Origin: Streptococcus suis S735
GTDB lineage: Bacteria; Bacillota; Bacilli; Lactobacillales; Streptococcaceae
DNA length: 64,000 bases
Direction of reading: 5' to 3'
NCBI RefSeq assembly: GCF_000294495.1
Contig: NC_018526.1
Location: 1,798,001 to 1,862,000, forward strand
Below, piece by piece: positions 1 through 7,795 of the stretch (position 1 is its first letter; each line of letters starts with the position of its first letter). The translations under genes and the position numbers were made by a program. The notes under the pieces were generated by a model that worked only from the letters and a program-made list of their open reading frames with translations, ran no database searches and was not told the DNA's origin.

Positions 1-190
1 TGTACTTTGAAAAAACTAACGATGACTAGCTTAAAAACTATCCTTAAGTAGAAGTGCTGAACTGTGAATACGGGTTCTTACTATTCTGCTCATTTGCAGA
101 CAATAATTCCTTAAAATTTATCAACTCCCAGTATAACAAGCTTTCCCCCCACTGTCAACGAACAAGGCAAACAGGAAAACAATTTTCCAT

Positions 191-229
191 TAAAATAAAT
201 ATTGATTGCAGATTTCTCCGCAATCAATA
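191..229 (-). terminator. Terminator of rsmA
   Basis: A perfect 10-bp stem (arms 200-209 and 220-229) sits just past the rsmA stop. On the minus strand it is followed by an AT-rich, T-rich tract (191-199), as in a factor-independent terminator. The rest of 1-190 shows no gene or other structure I recognise. Confidence 0.7.
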
Positions 230-234
230 CTTGC

Positions 235-1107
235 TTATAAACCAACTTCCTGAAGGCTGTCAGACAAACGTGCGAAGTCAGCCATGGAAAGTGCTTCGCC
301 ACGAACACTGGCTTCCAGCTCTGCCATGCCAAGTGCCTGCGTCAGCTTGTCCTTGACTTCTTCGGATTTGCCGAAATGGTTGGTCAGGTTGTTCCACAGG
401 GTCTTGCGGCGATGCACAAAGCTGGCCTTGGACACTCGGAAGAAAAAATCTTCGTCTTTGACGCTCACCAGAGGTTGCTCGCGGCGGACCATTTTGAGAA
501 TGGCGGAGTCCACGTTTGGTGCAGGCACAAAGACGGTGCGAGGCACGATAAAGGCCACCTTGGCAGTCATGTAGTACTGGACCGCAATGGACAGGCTTCC
601 GTAAGCCTTGGTGTTTGGCTCAGCAGAAATGCGGTCGGCCACCTCCCGCTGCATCATGACTACGAACTCGCTGAAGGGAATCTTGCTCTCAATCAGGTGC
701 ATGAGGATAGAGGTGGTGATGTAGTAGGGCAGGTTGGCCACGACCTTGATGGGCAAATCAGGGTTCTTAAAGTTCTGAATCTGGGTCTGCAGGTCGGTCT
801 TGAGGATGTCTTGGTTGACCACGGTCACATTGTCAAAGCGACCCAAGGTGTCCGCCAAAATCGGAATCAGGCGGTCGTCAATCTCAAAAGCCAAGACCTC
901 AGCGGCATTCTCCGCCAAAAACTCGGTCAAGGCCCCGATTCCAGGACCAATCTCGATGACATTGACATTTCGGTCAATCTCTGCCGTGTCCACAATCTTC
1001 TGTAAAATATTGGTATCAGTCAAAAAATTTTGACCGAAGGATTTCTTAAAGGTAAACCCGTGGCGTTCAAGGACGGCACGAGTAACGTTTTTGTCTGCAA
1101 TTCTCAT
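235..1107 (-). CDS. rsmA: 16S rRNA dimethyladenosine transferase RsmA (KsgA)
   Basis: Uses S-adenosylmethionine to dimethylate two adjacent adenines in the 3' terminal helix of 16S rRNA, a late step in 30S assembly. The 290-residue product has the family's normal length. It opens with the KKSFGQNFL motif (about residues 22-30), has the SAM-binding [10 protein letters not shown] loop (about 52-61), and has the catalytic NLPYYI motif (about 125-130). I chose the ATG at 1107 because the preceding 12 codons are not family-like and the protein then begins MRIADKNV. rsmA is usually close to rnmV in Firmicutes; here about 2.7 kb of accessory genes lies between them. Lack of this methylation is known to give kasugamycin resistance. 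Confidence 0.96.
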   Translation of the reverse strand: MRIADKNVTRAVLERHGFTFKKSFGQNFLTDTNILQKIVDTAEIDRNVNVIEIGPGIGALTEFLAENAAEVLAFEIDDRLIPILADTLGRFDNVTVVNQDILKTDLQTQIQNFKNPDLPIKVVANLPYYITTSILMHLIESKIPFSEFVVMMQREVADRISAEPNTKAYGSLSIAVQYYMTAKVAFIVPRTVFVPAPNVDSAILKMVRREQPLVSVKDEDFFFRVSKASFVHRRKTLWNNLTNHFGKSEEVKDKLTQALGMAELEASVRGEALSMADFARLSDSLQEVGL

Positions 1108-1126
1108 GTGTGTTCTTTCTTGTTTT

Positions 1127-1657
1127 TTATTTCGCCATTTCACTCAATCGTGAAATAACACTTAGTTTTCTCATCGTCGCTGTAATGTCCAGCTGTTTTT
1201 CTAAATAATTGGTATTTAGTTTTTTCTTTCGAGCATCTCTCGGAAGATACATGTATAGACATTGACTTCCCAGACGCAACTCCTCATCGCCAAAGTCTTG
1301 GTGCAATAATTTGTTTAATTTTTCACCATTTATCTCATCATTGGTAAAGACCAAATGAACACGAGAAGGATCATAGCCCTCACCAAAAGAATTTTCAGCA
1401 ACTGCTTGTGTTAACTCCATCTGATGTTTGACAATGATCGCTAACTCTGCACCTATTTTTTCTTTAATGGTTTGATGGATAAGCCGACTGAGTTCTTCAT
1501 CTAATATATCTGTTTCACAAACAACATTTCCGCTTTGAATATAGGTTTGGACAGAAGTTAAACCAGCTTCCGTCAAAATTTCCGCCAAGTAAGACATCTT
1601 GGGAATTTTATTCTTGCCAACAGGGGTAACACCTCGAAGGAGGACGACTTTTTTCAT
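1127..1657 (-). CDS. DUF1697 domain protein
   Basis: A 176-residue protein of the DUF1697 family. The N-terminal [17 protein letters not shown] stretch and the IQSGNVV motif (about residues 41-47) are typical of these cytoplasmic proteins, whose function is not established. The ATG lies 13 bp after the yoeB stop and is preceded by GGGGGATTAA, so it is probably co-transcribed with yefM-yoeB. It belongs to the accessory patch between rnmV and rsmA. Nothing in the sequence links it to toxin function; it may be a passenger. Confidence 0.8.
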   Translation of the reverse strand: MKKVVLLRGVTPVGKNKIPKMSYLAEILTEAGLTSVQTYIQSGNVVCETDILDEELSRLIHQTIKEKIGAELAIIVKHQMELTQAVAENSFGEGYDPSRVHLVFTNDEINGEKLNKLLHQDFGDEELRLGSQCLYMYLPRDARKKKLNTNYLEKQLDITATMRKLSVISRLSEMAK

Positions 1658-1670
1658 TTGTTAATCCCCC

Positions 1671-1928
1671 TCACCTATAATGATCCTTTAGCGACAGGAT
1701 GCACAACCGATCAGCTTCCACCATATAAATCAACCGATTCTCCGCATCAATTCTCCGAGACCAGGCACCTTGATAATCATACTTCAAAGGTTCTGGTTTG
1801 GCAATGCCTTCAAAAGGATGTCGCTGCATATCCTGGATAATCTTATTGATTCTCTTCAGTGTTTTCTTATCCTGACCCTGCCAATAAAGATAGTCTTCCC
1901 AGGCGTCGTCTGTAAAATGGATTCCCAT
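1671..1928 (-). CDS. yoeB: YoeB/Txe family mRNA interferase toxin
   Basis: Toxin of a type II toxin-antitoxin pair. YoeB proteins bind the ribosomal A site and cut mRNA when not held by YefM. The protein is 85 residues, the normal size. Glu46, Arg65, His83 and Tyr84 fall at the positions known as active-site residues in E. coli YoeB, so it should be active. Its ATG starts 1 bp after the antitoxin stop, which implies translational coupling. It is followed closely by the DUF1697 gene. Confidence 0.93.
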   Translation of the reverse strand: MGIHFTDDAWEDYLYWQGQDKKTLKRINKIIQDMQRHPFEGIAKPEPLKYDYQGAWSRRIDAENRLIYMVEADRLCILSLKDHYR

Positions 1929-1929
1929 G

Positions 1930-2190
1930 TTAGTCCGCCTCTATCAGGTTTCGTTCTTGGGTTTGTCCCGTTTTGACTTTAGCCATACCACGTAGGACTT
2001 TTTGAGACAGATAAGTGTTCCGAGCAACAGCGAGGGTTTCTTGTAAACTATCCCACTCACTCTTTGAGAGTACAACAATATCTTCCTCTGGATTTTTATT
2101 AACCACGACCAAAGGTTCAAACTCGTCATTGACCTTTTTCATATAGTCCTTTAAGTGATTTCGAAAATGGGAATATACAATAGCTTCCAT
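1930..2190 (-). CDS. yefM: YefM/Phd family antitoxin
   Basis: Antitoxin partner of YoeB. The 86-residue protein has the Phd/YefM N-terminal DNA-binding fold (MEAIVYSHFRNHLKDYM) and the family's typical VLSKSEWDSL segment near the middle. The C-terminal part is expected to wrap the toxin. I start it at ATG 2190, 8 bp after an AGAGG ribosome-binding site, rather than at an upstream TTG. Its promoter (2220-2248) is a consensus TTGACA-N17-TATAGT. Such antitoxins usually repress their own promoter together with the toxin. Confidence 0.92.
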   Translation of the reverse strand: MEAIVYSHFRNHLKDYMKKVNDEFEPLVVVNKNPEEDIVVLSKSEWDSLQETLAVARNTYLSQKVLRGMAKVKTGQTQERNLIEAD

Positions 2191-2219
2191 AAGCAATACC
2201 TCTCATCATTTCTAGGCTT

Positions 2220-2248
2220 ACTATAGCATAGAAAAAAAGAGTTGTCAA
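2220..2248 (-). promoter_or_regulatory. yefM-yoeB promoter
   Basis: On the minus strand, TTGACA (2243-2248) and TATAGT (2220-2225) are separated by 17 bp. The -35 box lies inside the terminator hairpin of the upstream NUDIX gene. Confidence 0.75.
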
Positions 2249-2267
2249 ACTTATTGTACAACTCTTT
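2232..2267 (-). terminator. Terminator of the relBE-NUDIX unit
   Basis: A perfect 10-bp stem (2236-2245 with 2258-2267) is followed on the minus strand by a run of seven T. It begins at the stop codon of the NUDIX gene and overlaps the -35 box of the yefM promoter. Confidence 0.85.
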
Positions 2268-2721
2268 AACGATTCTCCACCTTCCATTCGCCGTCTTCAA
2301 ACCAGTAAAAATTCTCCGTCAGCTGCGGCTGTTCAAAGATTTCCAACATGGTTTCAAAACCGTCAGCAAGTTGGAGATTCTTCAATTCTGCACGGTCAAT
2401 CCAGAAGACCTCGCCCTCATCAGAAGATTGGATAAAACCTGAAAAATAACTGGTTTTGTAGCAAAATACCAGATAGCGATAATGGTCAGTAGGATCCGTC
2501 CAGTTTTGAATGCCACAGAGTTCGAGATTGGATACCGTCAAGCCCGTTTCTTCCTTGATTTCACGAATGACGGAGGAAATAATTGACTCATTTGGCTCGA
2601 CATGGCCCCCAGGGAAAGTCACACCAGGCCATTTCTTTGAATTCCTATCCTGAACTAATACCTGCTGACCGTCTGTAATCATGCACATATTGGTTAGGAT
2701 GACTTGCTCTGTCCTACTCAT
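2266..2721 (-). CDS. NUDIX hydrolase (MutT-like)
   Basis: A 151-residue NUDIX pyrophosphohydrolase. The Nudix box is complete: Gly39, Glu45 and the REIKEETGL segment at 53-61 fit GX5EX7REUXEEXGU, so Mg-dependent cleavage of a nucleoside diphosphate-linked substrate is expected. The N-terminal LTNMCMITDGQQVLVQDR resembles 8-oxo-dGTP diphosphatases, but the substrate cannot be fixed from sequence. It starts 6 bp after the downstream end of the relE-like toxin gene and is probably in its operon, which is an unusual partner for a toxin-antitoxin pair. Confidence 0.88.
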   Translation of the reverse strand: MSRTEQVILTNMCMITDGQQVLVQDRNSKKWPGVTFPGGHVEPNESIISSVIREIKEETGLTVSNLELCGIQNWTDPTDHYRYLVFCYKTSYFSGFIQSSDEGEVFWIDRAELKNLQLADGFETMLEIFEQPQLTENFYWFEDGEWKVENR

Positions 2722-2727
2722 GCTCTC

Positions 2728-3057
2728 TCACTTCAACAACTTCACATAATCACTCTTGGTCGCAAAAAGATGACCAACTCGAACTTCATTTTTCACTACG
2801 CGATAGAGGGCGATGTAGTCTTTTCCAACGACATAGCCTCGGGTTAGATGAGGCGGGTCTATCTGCTTACCAAAACGGTTATCGGCGTTAAAACCACGTT
2901 CAGGAAAAATTTGCAAACTCTCCAATGCTTCGACAATCATCCCAATTCGTCTTTTGGCAATTTCTTCTGAGAACTGTTCCGAAAAATAGGCGTAAATAAC
3001 TGCCAATTCCTTCTCCACTGCTGGAGCAAGTATCACTGAATAAGACTCAAATTCCAT
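2728..3057 (-). CDS. RelE/ParE superfamily toxin
   Basis: Toxin-like protein of about 109 residues with the RelE/ParE fold pattern: ILAPAVEKELAVIYAYFSEQF, a central PERGF segment, and the C-terminal YIALYRVVKNEVRVGHLFATKSDY beta-strand region. I start it at the ATG at 3057 (MEFESYSV), which overlaps the antitoxin stop by 11 bp. A GTG at 3072 is possible. The coupled order antitoxin-toxin is classical. The target, ribosome-bound mRNA or gyrase, cannot be decided by eye. Confidence 0.85.
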   Translation of the reverse strand: MEFESYSVILAPAVEKELAVIYAYFSEQFSEEIAKRRIGMIVEALESLQIFPERGFNADNRFGKQIDPPHLTRGYVVGKDYIALYRVVKNEVRVGHLFATKSDYVKLLK

Positions 3058-3334
3058 ACTTCTCTTTGACACTTTCTAGGCTGATCCCGTGACCTGCCTC
3101 AATCGCCTGTTGGTTTTCCTGGATTTCCTTCTGTAACTGTAAAAACAACTCTTCTCTTTCCAACTCTTCTTCTGTCAGAATTGGCAACTCATTTTTTACA
3201 GCGATATTTTGCAAGAAGAGGTTAAAACCAGCAGTCAAATCCAGCTGGTTCATAGCAAATACTTCCTTGGCTTTTTCTAAAAGTCTGGAATCAGTTTTAA
3301 AATTTACTTGGGCATCTTTATTTATAGTTATCAA
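3047..3334 (-). CDS. RelB/DinJ family antitoxin
   Basis: A 95-residue antitoxin. The N-terminal VNFKTDSRLLEKAKEVFAMNQLDLTAGFNLFLQNI is the ribbon-helix-helix DNA-binding part of the RelB/DinJ family. The acidic C-terminal half should bind the toxin. The start is a TTG at 3334, 9 bp after a strong GGAGG; no ATG is available. It overlaps the toxin gene, and its own promoter lies at 3360-3388. Confidence 0.86.
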   Translation of the reverse strand: MITINKDAQVNFKTDSRLLEKAKEVFAMNQLDLTAGFNLFLQNIAVKNELPILTEEELEREELFLQLQKEIQENQQAIEAGHGISLESVKEKYGI

Positions 3335-3359
3335 TCTAGTCCACCTCCTAGTTTTCTAT

Positions 3360-3388
3360 ATTTTAACACAAATAGACACCGCTAGCAA
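3360..3388 (-). promoter_or_regulatory. Promoter of the relBE-type pair
   Basis: TTGCTA (3383-3388) and TAAAAT (3360-3365) on the minus strand are 17 bp apart, directly upstream of the antitoxin ribosome-binding site. Confidence 0.65.
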
Positions 3389-3393
3389 TTTTC

Positions 3394-3422
3394 AAAAAAG
3401 CAGAAATAGTAATATTTCCGCT
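3394..3422 (-). terminator. Terminator after the unknown gene downstream of rnmV
   Basis: A 9-bp stem (3399-3407 with 3414-3422, one G-T pair) is followed on the minus strand by a T-run at 3394-3398. It closes the tatD-rnmV-unknown transcript before the toxin-antitoxin patch. Confidence 0.7.
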
Positions 3423-3431
3423 CTAGATTGC

Positions 3432-3800
3432 CTATCTCCCCAAATCATCAAAATAATAGAGATTCAAAAATTCTTCCTCAGTAACTGGACGTTCAAAATT
3501 GTAAAACCAGCGATAGACTTCCACGGCTAGTCCATCAAACTCTACCCTGTCGTCCATTTCTTGCACACCGGCAATATGAAACAAACGGCTCTGCTTCCAA
3601 ATACCATCCGCATGGACATAGCCATCTTCAACTAAACCAAGCAAATAGTCTGCTAGTTTGTTCTTATCAACCTGCTCATCCTCCCAAACAAGGACATCAG
3701 CCGGCAGCAAGTAGGTCACTTCTTCATAAGATGAATAATTTTCATAAGAAGGTTCAAACTCGTTTTTAACCAAGCACTTAACAGCGTAGACCCTATCCAT
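3432..3800 (-). CDS. Hypothetical protein coupled to rnmV
   Basis: A 122-residue acidic protein I do not recognise. It has no signal peptide or membrane segment. It is rich in Glu, Asp, Tyr and Phe, with a repeated aromatic/acidic pattern near the C-terminus (VYRWFYNFERPVTEEEFLNL). I start it at the ATG at 3800 (MDRVYAV), which overlaps the rnmV stop by 8 bp; an upstream start would extend only over rnmV coding sequence. The overlap makes it part of the tatD-rnmV transcript. No function is proposed. Confidence 0.75.
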   Translation of the reverse strand: MDRVYAVKCLVKNEFEPSYENYSSYEEVTYLLPADVLVWEDEQVDKNKLADYLLGLVEDGYVHADGIWKQSRLFHIAGVQEMDDRVEFDGLAVEVYRWFYNFERPVTEEEFLNLYYFDDLGR

Positions 3801-4362
3801 GATAGCTCTCCATAGCCTCCTCAACCTCCGCCAAACTTATCCCAAACAATTCCAATCGTTTGAGGAGTTGTTTGCCGTTGCAGTAGCCGATGCGGAGCTT
3901 CTCTCCCAGATACTCCCTCCGCTTGCGACTGTCGCCACCCATAAGCAACCCTAGCCGAATCAGGGTCTTCTGGCTAATATCAAAGTTATTTTCATCATCG
4001 TAATGACCACGTACGCCTGCTAGGGCCTTTTCCAAGTCTTCAAAGCTGGCGTGCTCAATGCCCAAGGACCGCCCTTTTGTTTTGGACTTGGGGGCAGCCT
4101 CGTCCCGCTGTAAAAAAGCGTGTTTGACCGTGGGAATGGCCTGCATAATGATTTTTCGAATCCGCTCGCCATTGTAGTCTGGGTCAGTAAAGATAATCAC
4201 GCCACGCAGGTCATGGAGTTTCTCGATGCGTTCCAAGTCATCGTCTGATATGGCAGAGCCTCTGGTTTCGTAGGTATCCACCTCGTAAAACCGCTTCAAG
4301 TTTGCCGTGTCGTCCTTGCCTTCAACAACGAGGACTTCTTGTATCTTAATTTTCTGAGTCAA
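3793..4362 (-). CDS. rnmV: Ribonuclease M5
   Basis: Endonuclease that matures the 5S rRNA precursor in Firmicutes. The protein has an N-terminal TOPRIM domain, with VVEGKDD near residues 11-17 and the DPDYNGERIRK metal-binding segment. Total length is about 189 residues, as usual for the family. I choose a TTG at 4362 (TQKIKIQEVL follows), preceded by AAGGAG at a fair distance. An ATG at 4383 would add seven unfamiliar residues. The gene overlaps the end of tatD by 17 bp, a common Firmicute arrangement. Confidence 0.92.
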   Translation of the reverse strand: MTQKIKIQEVLVVEGKDDTANLKRFYEVDTYETRGSAISDDDLERIEKLHDLRGVIIFTDPDYNGERIRKIIMQAIPTVKHAFLQRDEAAPKSKTKGRSLGIEHASFEDLEKALAGVRGHYDDENNFDISQKTLIRLGLLMGGDSRKRREYLGEKLRIGYCNGKQLLKRLELFGISLAEVEEAMESYHG

Positions 4363-5128
4363 TTCTGAACAAACTCCTTGCATTCTCGTAGGTCGCAGCC
4401 GCCACTTCTTCGACCGACTGGTTGCGAAGCTGGGCCAGCATATCCACCACATATCTGGTGTAGCCGGTGCGATTTTCCCGACCACGCTTGGGAACAGGCG
4501 CCAGGTAGGGTGCGTCCGTTTCGACCAGGATTTTTTCTAAGGGCAATGCTTGCGCCGCTTCCTGAAGTTCAACGGCTTTTTTGAAGGTCACCACTCCCGA
4601 GAAGGAGATGTGCATGCCCAGGTCCATGAAAGCTTGAGCCTCCTCCAGAGTGCCAGAGAAGGAATGCATGATGCCTCCACGCGGACCGACGCCGACTTCC
4701 TTGATGATCTGGTAAGTATCTTCCAAAGCATCGCGAGTATGAACCACAAAGGGCAAATCCAACTGCTTGGCCAGCTCCATCTGTCGCTTGAAAACACGAG
4801 CCTGGATTTCCTTATCCGCCGTCATCCAGTAGTAATCCAGTCCAATCTCTCCCAGGGCAATGACCTTGGGATGCTGGAGGGCTTTGAGCAGATAGTTTTC
4901 CACTTCCTCGTCATAAGTGCCAGCCTCTGTGGGATGCCAGCCCAGTGTCAGATAAATTTCAGGGTGCTGGTCAGCAAGCTCCATAGCCTTGTCAATGGTT
5001 GCACGGTCAAAACCGACCACATTGTGGAGGGTGACCCCCATCTCCTTGGCAAAGTCTAATTCTTCTTGGACCCGACCGTCAAACTGCTCTACGTTGAGGT
5101 GGGTATGGGTATCAAAAATTTGTATCAT
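4346..5128 (-). CDS. tatD: TatD family metal-dependent deoxyribonuclease
   Basis: A 260-residue TIM-barrel hydrolase of the TatD family. Metal-ligand motifs are present: DTHTHLN near residues 6-12, GEIGLDYYW near the middle, HTRDA, and the late ETDAPYLAP. Members have 3'-5' exonuclease activity linked to DNA repair; the role in streptococci is not settled. It is the first gene of the tatD-rnmV transcript. An extended -10 (TGTTACAAT) lies about 30 bp upstream. Confidence 0.93.
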   Translation of the reverse strand: MIQIFDTHTHLNVEQFDGRVQEELDFAKEMGVTLHNVVGFDRATIDKAMELADQHPEIYLTLGWHPTEAGTYDEEVENYLLKALQHPKVIALGEIGLDYYWMTADKEIQARVFKRQMELAKQLDLPFVVHTRDALEDTYQIIKEVGVGPRGGIMHSFSGTLEEAQAFMDLGMHISFSGVVTFKKAVELQEAAQALPLEKILVETDAPYLAPVPKRGRENRTGYTRYVVDMLAQLRNQSVEEVAAATYENARSLFRIDSEN

Positions 5129-5185
5129 CGTTCCATCACTTTCTTTCCTACTATTGTAACATATTTCAGAAGATTCTTATGAGAA

Positions 5186-5217
5186 GAAAAAAACCAGCAG
5201 ACTCGAGTTTCTGCTGG
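5186..5217 (-). terminator. Terminator of rpmH
   Basis: The arms CCAGCAG/CTGCTGG (5194-5200 and 5211-5217) form a stem followed on the minus strand by a run of T (5186-5193), 18 bp past the rpmH stop. Confidence 0.88.
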
Positions 5218-5234
5218 CTTCTCTTTTCATCTTC

Positions 5235-5372
5235 TTATGCTACTGTAAGAACTTTACGTCCCTTACGGCGACGAGCAGCTAACACGCGACGGCCGTTTTT
5301 AGTTGCCATACGGCTACGGAAACCGTGTTTACGCGCGCGACGGATTTTACTTGGTTGAAAAGTACGTTTCAC
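5235..5372 (-). CDS. rpmH: 50S ribosomal protein L34
   Basis: The small, very basic L34 protein of the large ribosomal subunit: 45 residues beginning [18 protein letters not shown] and ending GRKVLTVA. The start codon is GTG (5372), preceded by AGGAGG at 8 bp. It is a single-gene unit, with a TTGACA-N17-TAAAAT promoter upstream and a strong terminator downstream. In many bacteria rpmH leads the rnpA operon; here, as in other streptococci, it is separated from rnpA-yidC-jag. Confidence 0.97.
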
Positions 5373-5446
5373 GATGAATACCTCCTCTTAGATTCTTGTA
5401 TTCGTTTAGCCGGCTAGTTTTGATCAGTTACTAAACATACCAAACT

Positions 5447-5475
5447 ATTTTATATAAATTCTGTTCGTTTGTCAA
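5447..5475 (-). promoter_or_regulatory. rpmH promoter
   Basis: TTGACA (5470-5475) and TAAAAT (5447-5452) on the minus strand are separated by 17 bp, a near-consensus housekeeping promoter. Confidence 0.85.
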
Positions 5476-5517
5476 GCTATTCTGCCATACTTTTAGGAAA
5501 GAATCAGAAAATCATTG

Positions 5518-5541
5518 AAAAAAGAGGACTAGCCTCTTTTT
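5518..5541 (-). terminator. Terminator of the rnpA-yidC-jag operon
   Basis: A 9-bp stem (5519-5527 with 5533-5541) has its T-run within the distal arm on the minus strand. It overlaps the jag stop codon. Confidence 0.82.
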
Positions 5542-6535
5542 AATCATGATTTCCTTCAATATCTACAACGACATATCGGTTCGGCTCGCTACCTTCTGAA
5601 TAACTTGTCAAACCATCCATTTTAGAGATAATGCGGTGGATAATTTTACGTTCGCTACTTGACATCGGATCTGTATGGTAGGCTTCCTGCTCTGCCAAAA
5701 CACGTTCTGCCAATTTTTGTGCGTAGCCTTGAAGAACCTCTGCGCGGTGTTCTACATAATCATTCACATTGATTGTGATATAGAAATTACGCTCATAACG
5801 GTTGTATAAGAAGTTCTGAGCCAAAAGTTGCAAGGCTTTCAAAACTTTTCCGTGATAACCGATAACACGACCTGGTTCATTGGTATCCACTTGAATATTG
5901 ATTGTACGGCGATTATGACTTGTATCAATACGCGCCTCAACATCCATATCATCCAGAATTTCTTGTACATAAGCTGTCACTTCCGAAACAACTTGTTCAA
6001 TATCATACTGGGGCTCAATCTTAATATCTAAATCAGCAAAATTATCTGCTTGATTTTCTGAGATGACTTCTTGATTTACGTCTTCCTTAGCAGATGTTGT
6101 TGCATCTGTAGTAGTTAGTAAATCCTCTGAAAGAATTTCAATCCGACCTGTTTCTTCCAAAATCGTTGTCGCTTCTTTTTCATTTTTCAAGATCTGCGCT
6201 TTAATATCATCATCAAGCGTTTGACCAGACTTTTCAAATTCTTTCACCGCTGCAACAACTTTTCCTAGGTCAATCGTAGCCTCTGAAACGCTTTTTACTG
6301 GTTCATTGAGGTCATTAATTTCACTTGGAACGCCACGAACTGCTTTCTGATTAGCCTTAACAACCGTTGTTTCATTGATGACATCAATATCCACAATCGC
6401 TGGCTTTTTACCGAAACCAAGGAAACCTTTTTTCTCACGCGCAACCACAGTAATATGTGCTTTTTTTCGAGGAATATTCAGCTCTACCAAGCCATTCTGG
6501 ATGGCCTCTTCAACACTTGCTCCTGTAAATTTCAT
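5540..6535 (-). CDS. khpB: Jag/KhpB RNA-binding protein
   Basis: Single-stranded-RNA-binding protein of 331 residues. Order of parts: an N-terminal Jag_N domain (MKFTGASVEEAIQNGLVELN, about 1-50) with a basic KKGFLGFGKKPA segment, a long acidic low-complexity linker (about 70-185), a KH domain carrying GRVIGYHGK, and a C-terminal R3H domain (SERKIIHRII, YVVVD). KhpB pairs with KhpA in pneumococcus and affects cell elongation and division. The start is the ATG at 6535 because upstream codons lie within yidC. It is the last gene of rnpA-yidC-khpB. Confidence 0.93.
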   Translation of the reverse strand: MKFTGASVEEAIQNGLVELNIPRKKAHITVVAREKKGFLGFGKKPAIVDIDVINETTVVKANQKAVRGVPSEINDLNEPVKSVSEATIDLGKVVAAVKEFEKSGQTLDDDIKAQILKNEKEATTILEETGRIEILSEDLLTTTDATTSAKEDVNQEVISENQADNFADLDIKIEPQYDIEQVVSEVTAYVQEILDDMDVEARIDTSHNRRTINIQVDTNEPGRVIGYHGKVLKALQLLAQNFLYNRYERNFYITINVNDYVEHRAEVLQGYAQKLAERVLAEQEAYHTDPMSSSERKIIHRIISKMDGLTSYSEGSEPNRYVVVDIEGNHD

Positions 6536-6554
6536 CTTCTCTCTCCTAGTTTTC

Positions 6555-7367
6555 CTATTTCTTTTTCTGTGCTTTTTTCTGTGCCCGTCGGATTTTTGCC
6601 TGACGCTCTTTTTCAGCATCAATTTTCGCTTGACGCTCTGCTATTATTTTAAACGGATTATTGAACACCAAGGTTTGAGCAACCTGATAGGCATTTGACA
6701 CTGTCCAATACAAAGCCACCCCACTAGCAGCTGCCACAGCAAAGAAAAAGATCATCACGGGCATGACATAGGTCATAATTGTCATAGCCATATTCTTCTC
6801 AATTGCTGATTTATTGGTCAACCATGAGCTGAGGAATGTAAACACTGCAGCTAGAATCGGCAAAATAAAGAACGGATCCGGCTCCCCAAGATTTAACCAA
6901 AGGAAGTGACCTACTTTCAAGGCTTCAACACGTGTCAGAGCTTGAAAGAGGGCCAAAAGGATTGGCATTTGAATAAAGAGCGGAATCATGGACGCTCTCA
7001 TGCTGACGCCATTCTCTTTGTAGAGAGCTTGCGTTGCTTCATAAAGCTGCTGGCGACTTTCCATATCCGTTCCTGGATACTCCGCTTGCAACTTTTTCAG
7101 CTGAGGTTGAAGCTCCTGCATCTTCCGTGAGGAATTCATCTGTATTTGGAACAACGGCAACAGAAGGGTTCGAATTAAAATGGTAAAAAGTATAATACCG
7201 ATTCCAATTTGACCGTTGATAGATAGGAACTGAATAATGCTGGCAAACCAGTAAATTAATCTATCCCACGCATCTGTAGATTGACTGGTCACTGGCCCTG
7301 TTCCGCAGGCTGTTAAAACAATTAGAGATGCTACCAGTAGACCTGCCCATTTAACTTTCTTTTTCAA
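6555..7367 (-). CDS. yidC: Membrane protein insertase YidC (YidC1/OxaA1)
   Basis: Inserts and folds membrane proteins, with or without SecYEG. The 270-residue precursor has a lipoprotein signal with lipobox LTAC (Cys21), then about five membrane segments typical of the Gram-positive YidC/Oxa1 core. It ends in a basic tail (AQKKAQKKK) that may contact ribosomes. It overlaps rnpA by 17 bp and is followed by khpB, the conserved rnpA-yidC-jag order. Streptococci carry two YidC paralogues; this position is that of YidC1. Confidence 0.95.
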
Positions 7368-7710
7368 TCACAACACCTTCCTGGTATAGTTTAGCTAGTT
7401 TCAAAACATGGATGAGGTTTTGCTTCATTTCTTGATAGGACAATTCCTCTACACCTTTTCGAGCAATGATAACAAAGTCATCTGCTACCAGTTGATGTTG
7501 GCATTCAATTAAGATGTGACGAATCCTGCGCTTAATCTTATTTCGCATGACAGCGTTTCCCAATTTTTTGCTGACAGATAAACCTACTCGGAAATGCTTT
7601 TGCTCTTTAGGTAATCGGTAGACAACAAACCTCCGATTGGCGACATTGTTTCCTTTTGTAAAAATGTCATTAAAATCTCGTTCACGCTTGACACGATAGC
7701 TTTTTTTCAA
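7351..7710 (-). CDS. rnpA: Ribonuclease P protein component
   Basis: Protein subunit of RNase P, which with the catalytic RNA matures tRNA 5' ends. It is 119 residues and basic. The signature RNKIKRRIR is present around residues 57-65, and the start reads [12 protein letters not shown]. The start codon is TTG at 7710 with GGAG 7 bp upstream; the upstream in-frame codons are not family-like. First gene of rnpA-yidC-khpB. Confidence 0.95.
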
Positions 7711-7740
7711 ACTGCCACTCCATCTTTCAAAATTACTTCT

Positions 7741-7768
7741 ATTATACCACAAAATTCAAAAAAGCCAA
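7741..7768 (-). promoter_or_regulatory. rnpA promoter
   Basis: TTGGCT (7763-7768) and TATAAT (7741-7746) on the minus strand are 16 bp apart. The -35 lies within the argH terminator stem. Confidence 0.7.
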
Positions 7769-7795
7769 TAAACATACCGTTTATAGGCTTTTTGC
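7757..7795 (-). terminator. Terminator of argGH
   Basis: A long stem pairs an AAAAAGCC-containing arm with GGCTTTTT and includes ATAAAC/GTTTAT. On the minus strand it ends in a T-run just after the argH stop. Confidence 0.8.

Noticed and set aside
376-1005. 209-residue open frame antisense to rsmA
   Set aside because: It lies entirely within a well-supported gene on the other strand and has no family-like sequence or ribosome-binding site.
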